Made by a program: the position numbers and the translations under genes. DNA of 64,000 nt, taken from the NCBI GenBank assembly GCA_012845835.1, contig JABAKD010000028.1:4957090-5021089 (forward strand), given 5' to 3'. Of this stretch, positions 45,531-56,813 are shown piece after piece. Each line of letters starts with the position of its first letter. Position 1 is the stretch's first letter. Origin of the DNA: Undaria pinnatifida (taxonomy: Eukaryota > Sar > Phaeophyceae > Laminariales > Alariaceae). A model generated the notes under the pieces. That model was given only the letters and a program-made list of their open reading frames with translations. It was not told where the DNA came from and did no database searches.

Positions 45531-47009
45531 TATATGTTGGCTGTTGTATATATCTGCAAAACGTATTTTTGTACGCCGAGAAAACTGTTTCGGGGGGCCT
45601 AAAACGAAGTTGCGAGGGGCGTTTGGGAATTTCAACGTTCCCCCTCGCGGATTTTGTCAAGTATGGTTAAATGCATATTTATCCCTGAAGATAAACATGC
45701 AGTAACCAGCCTTGACAACTATGGGTTGTAGCGGTATCATAATACACTTATAATACCGTTACTCTTCATAGTTTGACTATGTGTGTATTAATCATTTTGC
45801 TACACGGTGTGGGTTGAATCGAAATACGGAGTGAGGCTAGAGTTTAAGAAAAAGGGGGGGGCGGGGGGGGAAAAGGGGGGGGGGGAATTTGACAAGAAAA
45901 CGTTTGTATGTATAGGTAGTCTGCTTATTGAGTATCCCGTCATGTTGGCGCGTGACATGTGATGAGCTGTGGGAGGTTTTTGGGAGGTTTCGGCAACTCC
46001 ACTTGCAACTACAGTGTAGCTATCCGGGTCAACAGGGTGATGTTAGTCAGTCTGTGGACGGAAATATGAAATTCGTGGACGGTAATGCATCAGTTTATCA
46101 AGTGAAGTCTCTAAGTCCAATATCTGGTGAGGGAAGGGTGTGAGGGAAGGGTGTGTGTGTGGGGGGGGGGGGGGGGCGGGGAAAGGGGGTGAATTGCAGC
46201 AGCGGGATCTCCAGCACGTGGAAGTATTTAATACTCTGGCGGATTTCGATGTGGGGCGTTTGAAGGAAAGCGAGGGAGGAGCAAAAAAAAACAACAAAAA
46301 AAAACGACTAGCACTTGCATTCAGGCGTGATTTGGACTCAGTAACGTTCGTTGTTTCCGTGGACATACCATGTTTTGGCATGATTTTCGGCGTTGTTTAT
46401 TTACTGAAATATTTCGGTTCTAGGTAGCGTGTTCGATGTGTACGTCATGAATGTATGTTTTGCGTTGGTATAGTTGAGAAACTTGGTTATAATTCACATT
46501 CCTCAATCGACGTCGTAGAGAAGACAAAATAATCCATACACAACAATGTTATTTGTGATAACGTTTTTGTAATCCTCAGTTGTTTAACAAAGACGTTGTA
46601 ACCTACGAACTTAGGTTGAACACTTCCATGCTTATTTACACCCTCTTTTCAACCCACAAATACCCAGTACTCAACATGCACAGTCCATACTCACTTCCAC
46701 ACTCGCTTCCCAACCCACACACATCCAAAGGTAGACACCTCTTTCGAATAACTCGAATCAACATGCCCGCACACATTGTTTACTCAGGTACGACGGTGCA
46801 TTACACTCTCAGACTCTGATGTCTACGGCTATGCTTACGTGACTGCGTTTCCACTTATCCACGAAAATACCGCCCCCCCCCCCCCCCCCCCCCCCCCCTC
46901 CTCGTCTCCATAGCTCTTACATATATCCATTCCCATAAACGGTGGTTGTTCATTCCTTTATGACACTTTGTAAAAATATGTATAACTTCTGCAATTCAAT
47001 CGCTCATTC
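45531..47009. other. No gene established; homopolymers and part of the 300-bp repeat
   Basis: This holds G runs at 45856-45890 and 46160-46176, the third partial copy of the 300-bp segment, and the C26 run at 46873-46898. The open frames at 45928-46143 and 46140-46427 show no domain. Confidence 0.45.
46873..46898. repeat. C26 homopolymer
   Basis: An uninterrupted C run next to the 3' end of the reverse transcriptase gene on the minus strand. Confidence 0.95.
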
Positions 47010-49337
47010 TTAAAAATCATGTAACGTACAAAGACGTATCCACTCATCACTCAGCAGTCTACCATGCCCGGGTGCTTGACCTTCCCTTTCGATACAGTTC
47101 CAAACTCCTTCAGTGACCAACCACCAATACTTCTCACGTACAATCGGGTCATGCACTCTTTTAATAGTCGGCTTTATTGTTGAGTTTTTGAAAAATGTTT
47201 TGCGGAAATTGTGGAGTTTGTTCCGCAAACGTTCCTTGGCATAACCATGTCTAATCATGTCCGTCATCAACTTAGCTGCTGCTACTTGGAAGGAATGGAT
47301 TTCCGAGCACCTAATTGCAAATCGACAATGGAGGGTCGCATACAAACACTTTTTTGATGATCGTGTTTCAACGTGGGGGTATCTACGGTACTGCTTCAGT
47401 GTCTCCATGTGGTCCCGCTTATCATACATTCGAATTTGCGACACTCCAGGAGTACTTTGAAGAATTTCCATAATATCCAGGAAATGCACTATTTGCCCTC
47501 TTTGCTCCTTGGTGATAGATACAGGGTTCGCACCCTGTTCACCCTCGTCATCCAGGATGTGTTTTGGATATATTCCACCATACACCCCCCCCTCCCCTCC
47601 TTCCCGCTTAATAATTTGTTCAAATGTAGGACCTTTCTTACTTGGTAAGCCTGGTGCTACCGTAAGTATGCCATCTATGAATCTCTTAGTGTTACTACCG
47701 TACTGTTCAATAAACTCTAAAGGGTAAAGAGGTTCTATGTTGTTTCTCGTATCGATCAAATATCTATTTATCATAGTTTTTAGGAAATTGAGTTCATGCA
47801 TGAACGCAAAATCGTTTGCTACATCGGGTGCGGGTGCAGTGCCCATGAATATGCCCGATGATTGCTTATATACCGCTTCTCCAAATTGTACAAACCCTTC
47901 GTCTAATACGAAATTAATCCATTCACACAGTTTAGCTTGACCAACATTAAATTCCCTTTTGTTGTTGGCCGTTTCATTAGTATTTACAGGAGGGTTGAGA
48001 GACCAGTGTATTATGTTGATCTTCTGTTCCCTTTCATCATTTTTGAACCCATACTTAATGTACATCGATTTGGAACCGTCTTTTGCTTCTTGGTACGTGA
48101 ATACCAAGTCCAGTAACTCGCCCATGATACGTTTAAGACGTTTGACCGGAATGTTAGTGTACATGGCTACAAAATCAAAAGTTTCCAGGTGGTGAGGCAG
48201 TCCGTTTTTTGCCATCGCTGCTTTGTGGTCCAAATCTTTCATATCATCTACTACCTCAGCCCCACCTGACGTAATCCAACACTTACTTGTTTGCAACCAA
48301 ATCGATACGAATACATTCTTCACGCCACAAGGCATTTAGTACTGGTCTGATGCCAACGAATACGGCATTTACTATCTTAGCTACGCCTTCTGTGGGTGTG
48401 CCACAACACGCTGTGATACCCCGGAAAGCTGGGATCGCTTTGTGTAATTTGGGCATAAGATATCTAACCGGTATCTGCGTAGAGTACCTTTTGACATACT
48501 TGTGTTTGTGTGGATTTTGAGGGTCTTGGATTTTGACCATGACCATCGGTATCGGTAAATGTTCCTTCAGCAAATATGTTATTTCCCTCGTCGTAATTTT
48601 TTCTATGAGGTCTGGGAACAATTCACTCTCAACTCGTGTATATCCTGGAACACTTTGGTGATAACGACACTTTTATGCGCCTGTTCGAATGCGTGTCTGG
48701 CTGCCGAAATGTCGATGTTGCCTGTTACTGGAGACCAGGGCTACGGTAGGGGGGGTACCCACGTTTTCACTAGTAGTGTGATTGAGCCAGTCGCACGAGT
48801 GACTCTGTACCTCGCGGATGAAAATGGTTTAGGCAGCACTAGTTTTGGAGCAGCTTCTAGATTACCTTTGCATTGCGGATTGATTTTGTCAATATATAAC
48901 ATGAAGAAAACGTAAGATCGCAAAATAACAAAGGGGTTACTCGCACGAGTGACCCCTAGCCACTGAAGTTTAAGGCCCAAAAAGGGACCCCCCTACCGTA
49001 GCCTGGGTCTGGACGTGTTTCAGCAGCATCTTCTGCGTATTCTAAACACTTACGTATTTCTTCAAATAGCGTGTTCCTCCAGTCTAAAGTATCCACGTAG
49101 TTGATTGCTAAGTTGCTGCAGATCTCGGCTACATGTTCCTCAATGGCCGTGACCAATTGCACATAAAATGGGGCTGTATGCTTCTTCGCATAATCTAATC
49201 TAAACCCGGCCTGCAATTTAAGTATGGCTTCAGCATCTTTCTGCTCAAGACACTCTGCATTCGTTGTTAATACACTAAGGAAACCATCCTTAATACATAC
49301 GGCATACTTAGACCATCTAGAAATCCCGCAAATTCAC
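47010..49337 (-). pseudogene. Penelope-like reverse transcriptase, decayed
   Basis: The largest open part (47010-48335, 441 codons) contains reverse transcriptase motifs: FDFVAMYTNIP (motif A, Asp near residue 54), GIFMGTAPAPDVAND (motif B, near 161-175) and RFIDGIL (motif C, near 218-224). These are followed by HFLDIMEIL and MYDKRDHM in the thumb region. The YTNIP, MGT.xAP.xA and YDKRD signatures are those I know from Penelope-like elements and their relatives. Motif C has Asp-Gly where Asp-Asp is expected. The upstream part lies in other frames (48283-48621, then 48622-48732, then 49009-49337). It has frameshifts near 48290 and 48610, the MITE at 48733-49008, and a stop near 49337. No GIY-YIG endonuclease was found. 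The element is inactive. Confidence 0.75.
48733..49008. mobile_element. 276-bp MITE-like element nested in the reverse transcriptase
   Basis: The ends are inverted repeats: ACCAGGGCTACGGTAGGGGG on the left and CCCCCTACCGTAGCCTGGGT on the right. It is flanked by the 5-bp direct repeat CTGGA (48728-48732 and 49009-49013). It interrupts the RT reading frame between ETRPD and SPVTGN. An internal direct repeat, TCGCACGAGTGAC, occurs near 48791 and 48941. The core CTACSGTAG and the 5-bp duplication link it to the element at 590-797. Confidence 0.75.
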
Positions 49338-49726
49338 TGAAAATTCTGGTTGATGTAGCGTTTTACGGCGCTGGCATTGAGGAAGAAAGAATCCAAGGTC
49401 TGGGCATACTTGAAACATGGAATTGTTTCCGTAATACTCTCCCGAAACCCAACGCATACAGGGAGGGGGTATCCTACTTAATATATTGGCCCGCATCAGT
49501 AATCCGCGCAGGGGGGATATATATATATATATATATATAATGTTTTACAGTGTCGGTGCCAACCAAGGTAAACTAATATATATATGTTGTGTATATACAT
49601 ATTTTTTCAAGGGGGGGGGGTCCAGAGAGGGTACACCTGTAACTCTTTTCAATGATCGGGTTGAGGATACACGATTTATCTTAAATTCAGGTTTTGGGGT
49701 GAGATATTCTGGTCCATATGGTGAAT
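49338..49726. other. Right end of the block and junction, no gene
   Basis: This holds possible upstream RT remnants on the minus strand, a TA repeat at 49519-49538, then sequence collinear again with copy 1 from about 49540. Confidence 0.5.
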
Positions 49727-49957
49727 TCACGACAGAAAGTCCCCAGTCAGAGTAGGGAGGGGAGGGCGTACTCGTTCATGGCTTGCCTTGGTCATTTGAC
49801 CATTGACCACGCATCCCTTTCGAGACGGAGCACCGTTCCTACTCCTGATAGAGACACCTACAACATTTGGGCGCTCAGTCCGCTTCTTCCAAATATATAT
49901 CGTAGAAACTGTTTGCTTATCGTATCCCCGTCCTGTTTCGCCGTCAGCGGTCACCAC
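49727..49957 (-). CDS. Candidate exon related to the 15.1-kb module (copy 2)
   Basis: This is the partner of 15817-16047, differing at three residues (T to I, I to T, M to L). It lies just right of the 7.3-kb insertion block, which separates it from the module at 41739-42014. Confidence 0.33.
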   Translation of the reverse strand: MVTADGETGRGYDKQTVSTIYIWKKRTERPNVVGVSIRSRNGAPSRKGCVVNGQMTKASHERVRPPLPTLTGDFLS

Positions 49958-50253
49958 CTAACTCCTAGAATAGCGGTCTTCTTCTCGCTACACTCTAGTC
50001 TACCAAACTCTTCTATGCCACATGCATCCAATTTCCTCATATCATCCTCTATCTAGCACATCCCGTTCCTCGTTGTATATTTCACATTCTCCTACACTAT
50101 GGTCAGAGCAGGGGGGGGGGGTAAACAACGCGGCTGAGGCCCAGAATGGCGTCGACAGGCTGGTAGACACGTTCTACGATATGGGTACCACATTTTAACC
50201 TGTATGGTTTAACGTGACGGGGGTTCTAAGAAAACTAAATCACTAGTCTATAG

Positions 50254-50451
50254 CTACAGAGTGTCTCTTGTGTGGTAACACAATTTCCTCGTAGGCGAGA
50301 AAGGCCTGCACCGGTAACAATGCAACATCCTCAACTGTTCTGGGAGGCGAGCCAATGGCCTTGGCGAGGAGACATCTGCCAGCTGCGCGTCGCGCGAAGA
50401 GGAGGCGTTGCACAATCTGCAAGACTCTGTGTCGCCAAAATTTGGCCACAC
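50254..50451 (-). CDS. Candidate Cys-rich exon (copy 2)
   Basis: This is a 65-codon minus-strand frame read as WPNFGDTESCRLCNAS, then LPEQLRMLHCYRCRPFSPT, ending RKLCYHTRDTL. Two CxxC pairs (CRLC and CYRC) followed by a Cys-x-His suggest a metal-binding segment, though the spacing fits no standard finger. A pyrimidine-poor acceptor, CTGGGGCAG, lies just upstream. Copy 1 has a nonsense change. The first codon is GTG, so this would be an internal or terminal exon. An overlapping frame (50243-50449) is the main alternative. Confidence 0.3.
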   Translation of the reverse strand: MWPNFGDTESCRLCNASSSRDAQLADVSSPRPLARLPEQLRMLHCYRCRPFSPTRKLCYHTRDTL

Positions 50452-50834
50452 TGCCCCAGGTATGTATCTTATACGGGTGAATCGTTGGCGCTAGAGCCCC
50501 TTGAGCCCTCCCCCCCGCCGTTTGGTGTCCTCAGGGCCATGAATGCACATTCCCCGAGAACCTGCTTTTTGTCGTCAGTACTCGGGAGGGTATACGGGTT
50601 CGGGCAAGGTTTCGGTCGGCGGCCGATCTAAGTATCGTGATTTCACCCTACTGTATATTTTAATGGGATTGATTGGTTTTCGTTGGGGATCCCTGACAGA
50701 CGTTTGCTCGAGCGTTCCCGCACAGCACTATCATAATTGTAACGGGCATACCCATACCATACCGGTGCATGGTGTTTTGATTGCGTGTGCTCAATAGCGT
50801 TGGGTTGGATACATGGATCGCGTAACAAGTTGGA

Positions 50835-51405
50835 GCCAATGTGTTTATCTAAAAATACCGATTAAGGTCGCGGCACGCCGACCTTGTAGTTGACCAAAGG
50901 AGGGTACTTTAGTATTTCACGCGCTTTTTAATTTCCGATTCTAGGCCAATCGTGCCAGTAACTCTGCGTCCCACCCAAAGAAACGAGTTACCAGGTATAG
51001 TCTAGTCTATACATTACATATACCAGGTATATTTTTGTCGCAGCGTACAAGCAATTCCATGGTTCGTATCGCGTACGTTTAAAGCCTATGTATACCTGGT
51101 AGGTAGTCACCCTCGAGAGTGGATCTAAGCAGCCGAACACAGGGGACGCGAACTACGATATAGCTATACCCCTTTTTGGCAAATGTGTTTCGTGAATGAC
51201 GGGGGCTCCTTAATCCAAAATCGACGGGGTTTGATTACTGGTTTTCAATCTGATTTGTTTTTTTTATACCGGTTTGGTCGTCTGGTTGCGGTTTCAGTTT
51301 GCTCGAACTACCAAGGGTTTGGTTGAGGCATCGTAGAGCTCCTCGCGTGTGAGGAGCCACAGAAGAAAAACGTGTGCACCTCTATCTACCGTAGCACGTA
51401 TGTCG
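50835..51405. other. Highly conserved gene-free island (copy 2)
   Basis: This is the partner of 16930-17500. The hairpin and both motif clusters are preserved exactly. Confidence 0.7.
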
Positions 51406-51651
51406 TGACGGGGCTCCGCAACGAAGTGACCTCCCTGCCGTAGCCTCGCTCGGTCTTCTGTTTAAAACGTAAGTGAAACGCGCCATTAGGGCGACGAGTA
51501 GATAGGCGCCCCTCGTGCAATGCACGCACGAGTTGAACGAGGGGCAGACGCACCGTGCATCGCACCAATCCATGCATCACACACGGTAGAGGTACACCCA
51601 CCGTTGTCTTTTCCCCGTAACTCCTCCTTGCTTGAGGAGCTCCGTGAATCA

Positions 51652-51757
51652 CATACATACATACATACATACATACATACATACATACATACATACATAC
51701 ATACATAAATATATACATACATACATACACATTCAAACATACTTACATACACACAGA
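51652..51757. repeat. (CATA)n microsatellite, copy 2
   Basis: An expanded partner, with about 18 continuous CATA units and then interrupted ones. Confidence 0.9.
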
Positions 51758-51894
51758 GAGAGAGACTAGGGTTCGGTTTCTGTCCGTCCGAGGAACAGAC
51801 CCATCCATGTGGGCTATTAATAGGTGACTACAAATTGATTACTGGTACGAACCACAAATAGGTTTTGGAAGAAGGCTTGAGGTTGGGGAGTTGT

Positions 51895-52290
51895 CTACTC
51901 AGACAATTGTTTGGGCCCCCAGAAGTCGTACCTATACCGTAGCACGCCTGATTGGTTTTGCACACCGCACCCGTACATGGAAACACAGAGCACGGCAACG
52001 AACCGGTTTGTTAATGCTACATATCCGTCGACTGGGGCGTCGATCGATTGAACATCTGTTAGCGACAGGTGAACGCCGGTGTCATCGAACTCGTTTTTCT
52101 GGCGTCCATGTCGGATTTCGACAGCGTATCCGAAAAGAAAATGCGGAGTTTCTGCAGCTGTTTCATCGGAAGCGTCGTTTCTGATCAATTCGTATACATT
52201 AGTCACGTGTCACGCTTCACACCCCGTGACAAAAACCGACTTACCAGGTACAACGTTTGAAAATAGACACAAGGTGCGCTCATCGTGCAT
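51895..52290 (-). pseudogene. Intron-containing gene, frameshift in exon 2 (copy 2)
   Basis: Exon 1 (52290-52245) is open here: MHDERTLCLFSNVVP. The 64-bp intron (52244-52181) keeps GTAAGT, CTAAT and CAG. Exon 2 begins TTLPMKQLQKLR in phase but then loses frame at a net 4-bp deletion (TTTATTTTCTTTCCG against TTTTCTTTTCG). The downstream segment EFDDTGVHLSLTDVQSIDAP is intact but out of frame. The lesion differs from that in copy 1. Confidence 0.55.
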
Positions 52291-52508
52291 TCATCGCCAT
52301 TTCTCTGGGGCACAGAAAACAGAATCTGCCGTACCACCGGCCTCCCACGGCGCCTAAGGTTGACCCAATGACGCCCACTAAATTCATTTCGCAAAAAACA
52401 CAAATGAAACACACCTTTAAGACGTTTGAAAGTGGGCACATCGTTCAAACCCCCTACTAAATTACTGAAACCACAGGCGAAGACATAAAGTCGGAACGCA
52501 GCTTGCCC

Positions 52509-52518
52509 CTACTACTAC
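52509..52518. repeat. Unexpanded (CTA)3 site, copy 2
   Basis: Three triplets mark the unexpanded form of the 18570-19731 array. Confidence 0.95.
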
Positions 52519-53336
52519 GGCAAGCATCATCCTACACTAACTCCAAGTACGTGTTTGCCACAAAAGTGGGTAGGGTAATATTTTCGCACCACGCACAGGG
52601 CGCCGTCGCTCATGCAACGTCACCACAAGCTGAGAAAACTGCATGGCGACTAACCCAGCAGCGGTGTAATATTCCTGGTACACAATACCCGCAATCAGCG
52701 ACCCTACGTAGGGTAAACCCAATCGCTGGACGGCACGGGGAGGGGCCCAATAGCTTCTGGTGCGACCCTCGGGGGGAGGGGGAGAGTGGGGGGTTCAGCA
52801 TATCGCGAGAACTGCTAACAACCGAAAGGAAGTCTCTTCTGGCCTGCATGGTGGAAACCCATCTCATGCGATAGGACATTGTTATGGGAATCGTACACGA
52901 CGGTAAAGCAAATATTTCGTCTCGCCTACACGAGCTGAAACCCAAGACATGGCGATTTGCAATGCTACCGTGTACCAGCGACCAAGACTACAGGTAGCGA
53001 GGGCGAGGGTGTCACGAAAGAGGTTACGCCACTCGCGCGATTGGTTCCGTACCCCACCGGTAATTCGGGCTTAAAAAACATTTTTCGTTTCCGGAGCGTA
53101 TCGGATAGACCCACAACTGTGCACGGCGTCAAACCGAAAATCACGAAAATTGAATAGACGTGATCCGTCTATGGCCTGATAGACTCCGGCTAAGCTTGGT
53201 AATGGTTTCCCTCTCCCTAATCTCCGACTGCAGCCTTGATTATAGTGCAAGGAAATCTTCAGGTGTACCTGGCTGAAACCCAACACATGCGTTATGACAC
53301 TGTTTCAGTCTACCCACCTACAAGCAACAGTCAAAA

Positions 53337-53474
53337 CTATCGCACTTGGCCGAACACGGCAGCCGCGTAGCCGTGAACAAACGAGCTCAGGGTCATGGGT
53401 GCATGTCGGCTGAGGTCTTCGAAAATGATGATTGTCTGGCCGGCCGACACAAGCCTTGACCGGATGCATAGGTC
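53337..53474 (-). CDS. Candidate terminal exon, unknown protein (copy 2)
   Basis: This is the partner of 20557-20694. The only replacement is T to I in QTII(T/I)FEDL. Acceptor and stop are conserved. Confidence 0.45.
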   Translation of the reverse strand, partial: DLCIRSRLVSAGQTIIIFEDLSRHAPMTLSSFVHGYAAAVFGQVR

Positions 53475-53965
53475 CTGTACACACATGATAAGGCCATGCA
53501 GACAGCATGGGCGACAGAGAGGCAGCGCACGAGGTCAGGGACGGAGGGGATAGCACACACGAGCTCAGGCGGGGAGTAGAAAACATACAAGTTGCTACAG
53601 AAGATCGGTATACTGTCCTTAATGGAGGGTGAACATGCAGCATAAGCTTGCCATCATGCTGTGTGCAGGTGATACAAGTATTGGCTGTTAATATTGACAC
53701 CGGTATTCAGAGAGGGTGGGGGTCTCGCTCTCCCGCTCCAATCCCAACCCACCCAGTCCCTCACACACTAATTTCAAATAGGTAGGACCTTTGTGTAGTT
53801 CTACCCTCAACCCCTGCCTACCTGTACCCACCGGCGTGGGAAACATATTCTCGAAAGTAGTACAGGATGATTTCCCCAGGCATTAAAAATTCAAGGCGCG
53901 CCCTCTATGCACTATGTAGCAGAATGCTTAAAGCATAACTAGACCCATTGGACGCTTCTTCTCAC

Positions 53966-54137
53966 CGGCGTAGCGTCCATGTTTCTCTTGCAGTCGGCTT
54001 CGGCGATGTTGAGTAGGCAGTGCATCACCCAAAGAGACACTGCGGGGCCGTTGTTCCCCACCTCAAGCGTGGCCTGGATAAGGTAGTGGACAACGTGACT
54101 GGGCAGCCCTTGGCACGTGCAGAGGGAAGAGACCGCG
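53966..54137 (-). CDS. Candidate internal exon of 172 bp (copy 2)
   Basis: This is the partner of 21189-21360. The acceptor is GTTTGTTCCCAG and the donor CCG/GTGAGA. The frame is open throughout, with LIQATLEVGNNGPAVSLW conserved. Confidence 0.45.
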
Positions 54138-56813
54138 CTGGGAACAAACAAAGGACAACAACACCACGCAACAACGATCGACGCTGAAGTGTAAGAATTT
54201 TGTATTGATTACACAGTTGGCAAATTGTGCTTTGTCTGCATGCCTTTTCTCGTCCATCAGCTGGTCATTAGATCGATTCCGTTCCTTGTTGTTTTCGCTT
54301 TGGTGTTATTTTTATTTTGTCGTTTTTGTCTCCTTCAAATAGATCGGTCGGTTCTCTGACTGCTGCTACTGATTAACGCAGGATGCCCACTCAGCACAGC
54401 GGAGGAGCATAAATGACCCCTGTTTTCACGGAAATTCAACACAGCTTGAGAAAAACAGCCTCTCTACTCTTATCTTCACGCCGCGCAGAAAACAAGCGCA
54501 AACCCGGGGTAGACCAGCGACGAACCGTTTCTCCAAACCAACTTCGCCGCTCTTACCTTCATGCTTCAGCGAAAACAATGGAAACCTCGGGGCACATAAT
54601 CGAAGCACGGGTATGTCCAAGAAATGCCGGTACATCATACTCAAGTCTATGCCAACACACGCGAATATATTATAGATATTTTTCGTTCTCGTCTTGCAGT
54701 CTGACAAAATTGTTCCCACCACATTCATTCATGGTCTCCGCCGTTGCAAGCAGACGATGACACAAAGCCCCAAATTTTTCTTTATTTTATACTATTTCAA
54801 GAAACTCATCTTTTCCGACGTCGAAGTGAAATGCCACCTGCAATCCGATGTCGACTACTCGTTACCATTCCAATACATGAGAATATAACCAAGGGAAAAC
54901 CGAGGAAGCAAGAAACCTATGCACAAAGGCAACCTACCAGGTATGTTTATTTGACCAAACACCTCAATTTCAACCCAGCCTCTCCTCTGCCTCTGTTTGT
55001 GCTGATATTTAATTTAGTAGTCTACCTGTAGGTCCTCACCTCGAGAAAATATCACCGTAGAGGGCTGACATAGTTTCGTCTTCCAACCAGGTGTGCGTGG
55101 CGGGAAATTGCTCTCGCAGCACATTCCACGAGTGGCCCAATCCCTGGACAAACGGTAGGCAAAAATATGTCTTTTTACGCCTGTACATAATCTTGAGGAG
55201 CTTAGGCTACCCCCCTGTCCGGAAAAAAGTACCCCGCGCCATTTCCACGTGTTGTGTATAGGTTTGTCTCCCAAAACGTGAATGTAATGTATTTGGGGCT
55301 TGCTGTGGAGTGCTCTACGCAGATAATCCATACCGTAGCCTTAGTCCACCACTCTATCGCGCAGTCTGGGGGGTAACCGATCACCACTCTCCACGAAAAA
55401 TGTAAGGACCGTTGGATACTTTCACATAGTCAAGAGATCCTCAATCAACGTCGGGGTACAAACAATATGTATAAACTACGGACCTTACATTTCCGCCCTT
55501 TTTGTCATTGGTCTGTTCAGTAAGGGGTTTTCGGGCATGCCCATGTCTTACACGCAACCTGTAGGCTTCCTTTGAAAAGGCCAACCTTTGTTGACGTGTA
55601 GCACCACAGTTTTATATAATCTTTCTCGATCAACAGCGTTCCACTACTATTCGGAAATAGATACAAAAAAATTTAAAATACACGTATAGTCTATACCCAT
55701 CTGAGGTGAATCTATTGTTTTTCCGAGGTTTTTTACACAAAACATCGTTTTTGAGTATAACTGAAGGTGCAACTCGACGAAAAAAACTCATGGGCTAGGT
55801 ATGAATTAAATATGAATACTGCGAAATAGAAAATGGCCTACCTGGTATTTTTTTTTTTCCCCGACGATTTCGGGTTAAGGAACCCCGTCATTCAAAAACG
55901 GTTTGGCCAAAAAAAGGTATACCTCTATCGTAGCAAGCCTCATGACCAAGTGCATCACGAACTTCAACGTTGGTCAATCATAAACACTCCCATAAATGGA
56001 AAAAACACACCAAGGAAAACAAAATACCTGCACCTGTTTCCGCCTGAACCAACGACACAACAATGTACCCTGTAAAGCTACCACACCGAACCCAAACGCA
56101 GGGGTCATGGGCTTACATGATCAAGTACATCACGAACTTCAACGTTGGTCACTCATAAACACTCCCATTTATAAAAAAAAACACCAAGGAAAAAAACAAT
56201 ACAACCGTACCTCTTTCCGCTTGATTTAACCGACAACACAATATACCTTGTAAAGCTACCACACGGAACCATATCGCAGGGGTCATGGGCTTACCTTCTG
56301 GAGCTGAATCGGCTGTCCTTTGATCGTGGATCGTTGTAGCCACGCTGGGGGAGATGCCCACCTCACGAAAACTCCGAGAGCAGCTTCCTTGTCGCCTCTC
56401 ATTCCACGATAGATGGCCAGCGCCGCGTGCTCAGAACCCTGCCAAGATGGAAAGAGTCAAATAGCACATTGAGGGTAAGTTATTTGCCATCGCACAATAT
56501 ACAACATGTCGTTCAACGTCGATCACATAAAAAAGCAAACATGCCCCTGAAAAAAAGAAAACCAACTGAAATCAAACAATGAAACCTATACATAAAATAT
56601 CCACTCAAATTTATACTACTTGTTTTGGGCTTACGACAACGCGCAGCACGATCTTTAACGCCTATAATTGATAGACATTCTGATAAAGAAGAACACCGAC
56701 GGAAACCAGAACGGAAATAATATGCTGTACATGCGGAGTCTTACTTAGCAAGTGTGTTGTTGTTGGAGACGGCGCTACGAATGCCATTGATGCTGTAGTG
56801 AACAGTTAGTGCA

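Larger units (their letters stand above)
42243..49537. mobile_element. 7.3-kb insertion block in copy 2 with reverse transcriptase
   Basis: This is absent from copy 1 between CCAACCCCAAT and TTTTACAGTGTCGG. The edges are AT-rich (TATATATTAT on the left, a TA repeat at 49519-49538 on the right), so no target duplication can be read. From left to right it holds a hairpin end also found alone at 38754-38829, G-rich tracts with repeated segments, three sets of tandem repeats, a C26 run, and a minus-strand Penelope-like reverse transcriptase with a nested MITE. A deletion in copy 1 is formally possible, but a block with its own element end fits insertion better. Confidence 0.7.
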
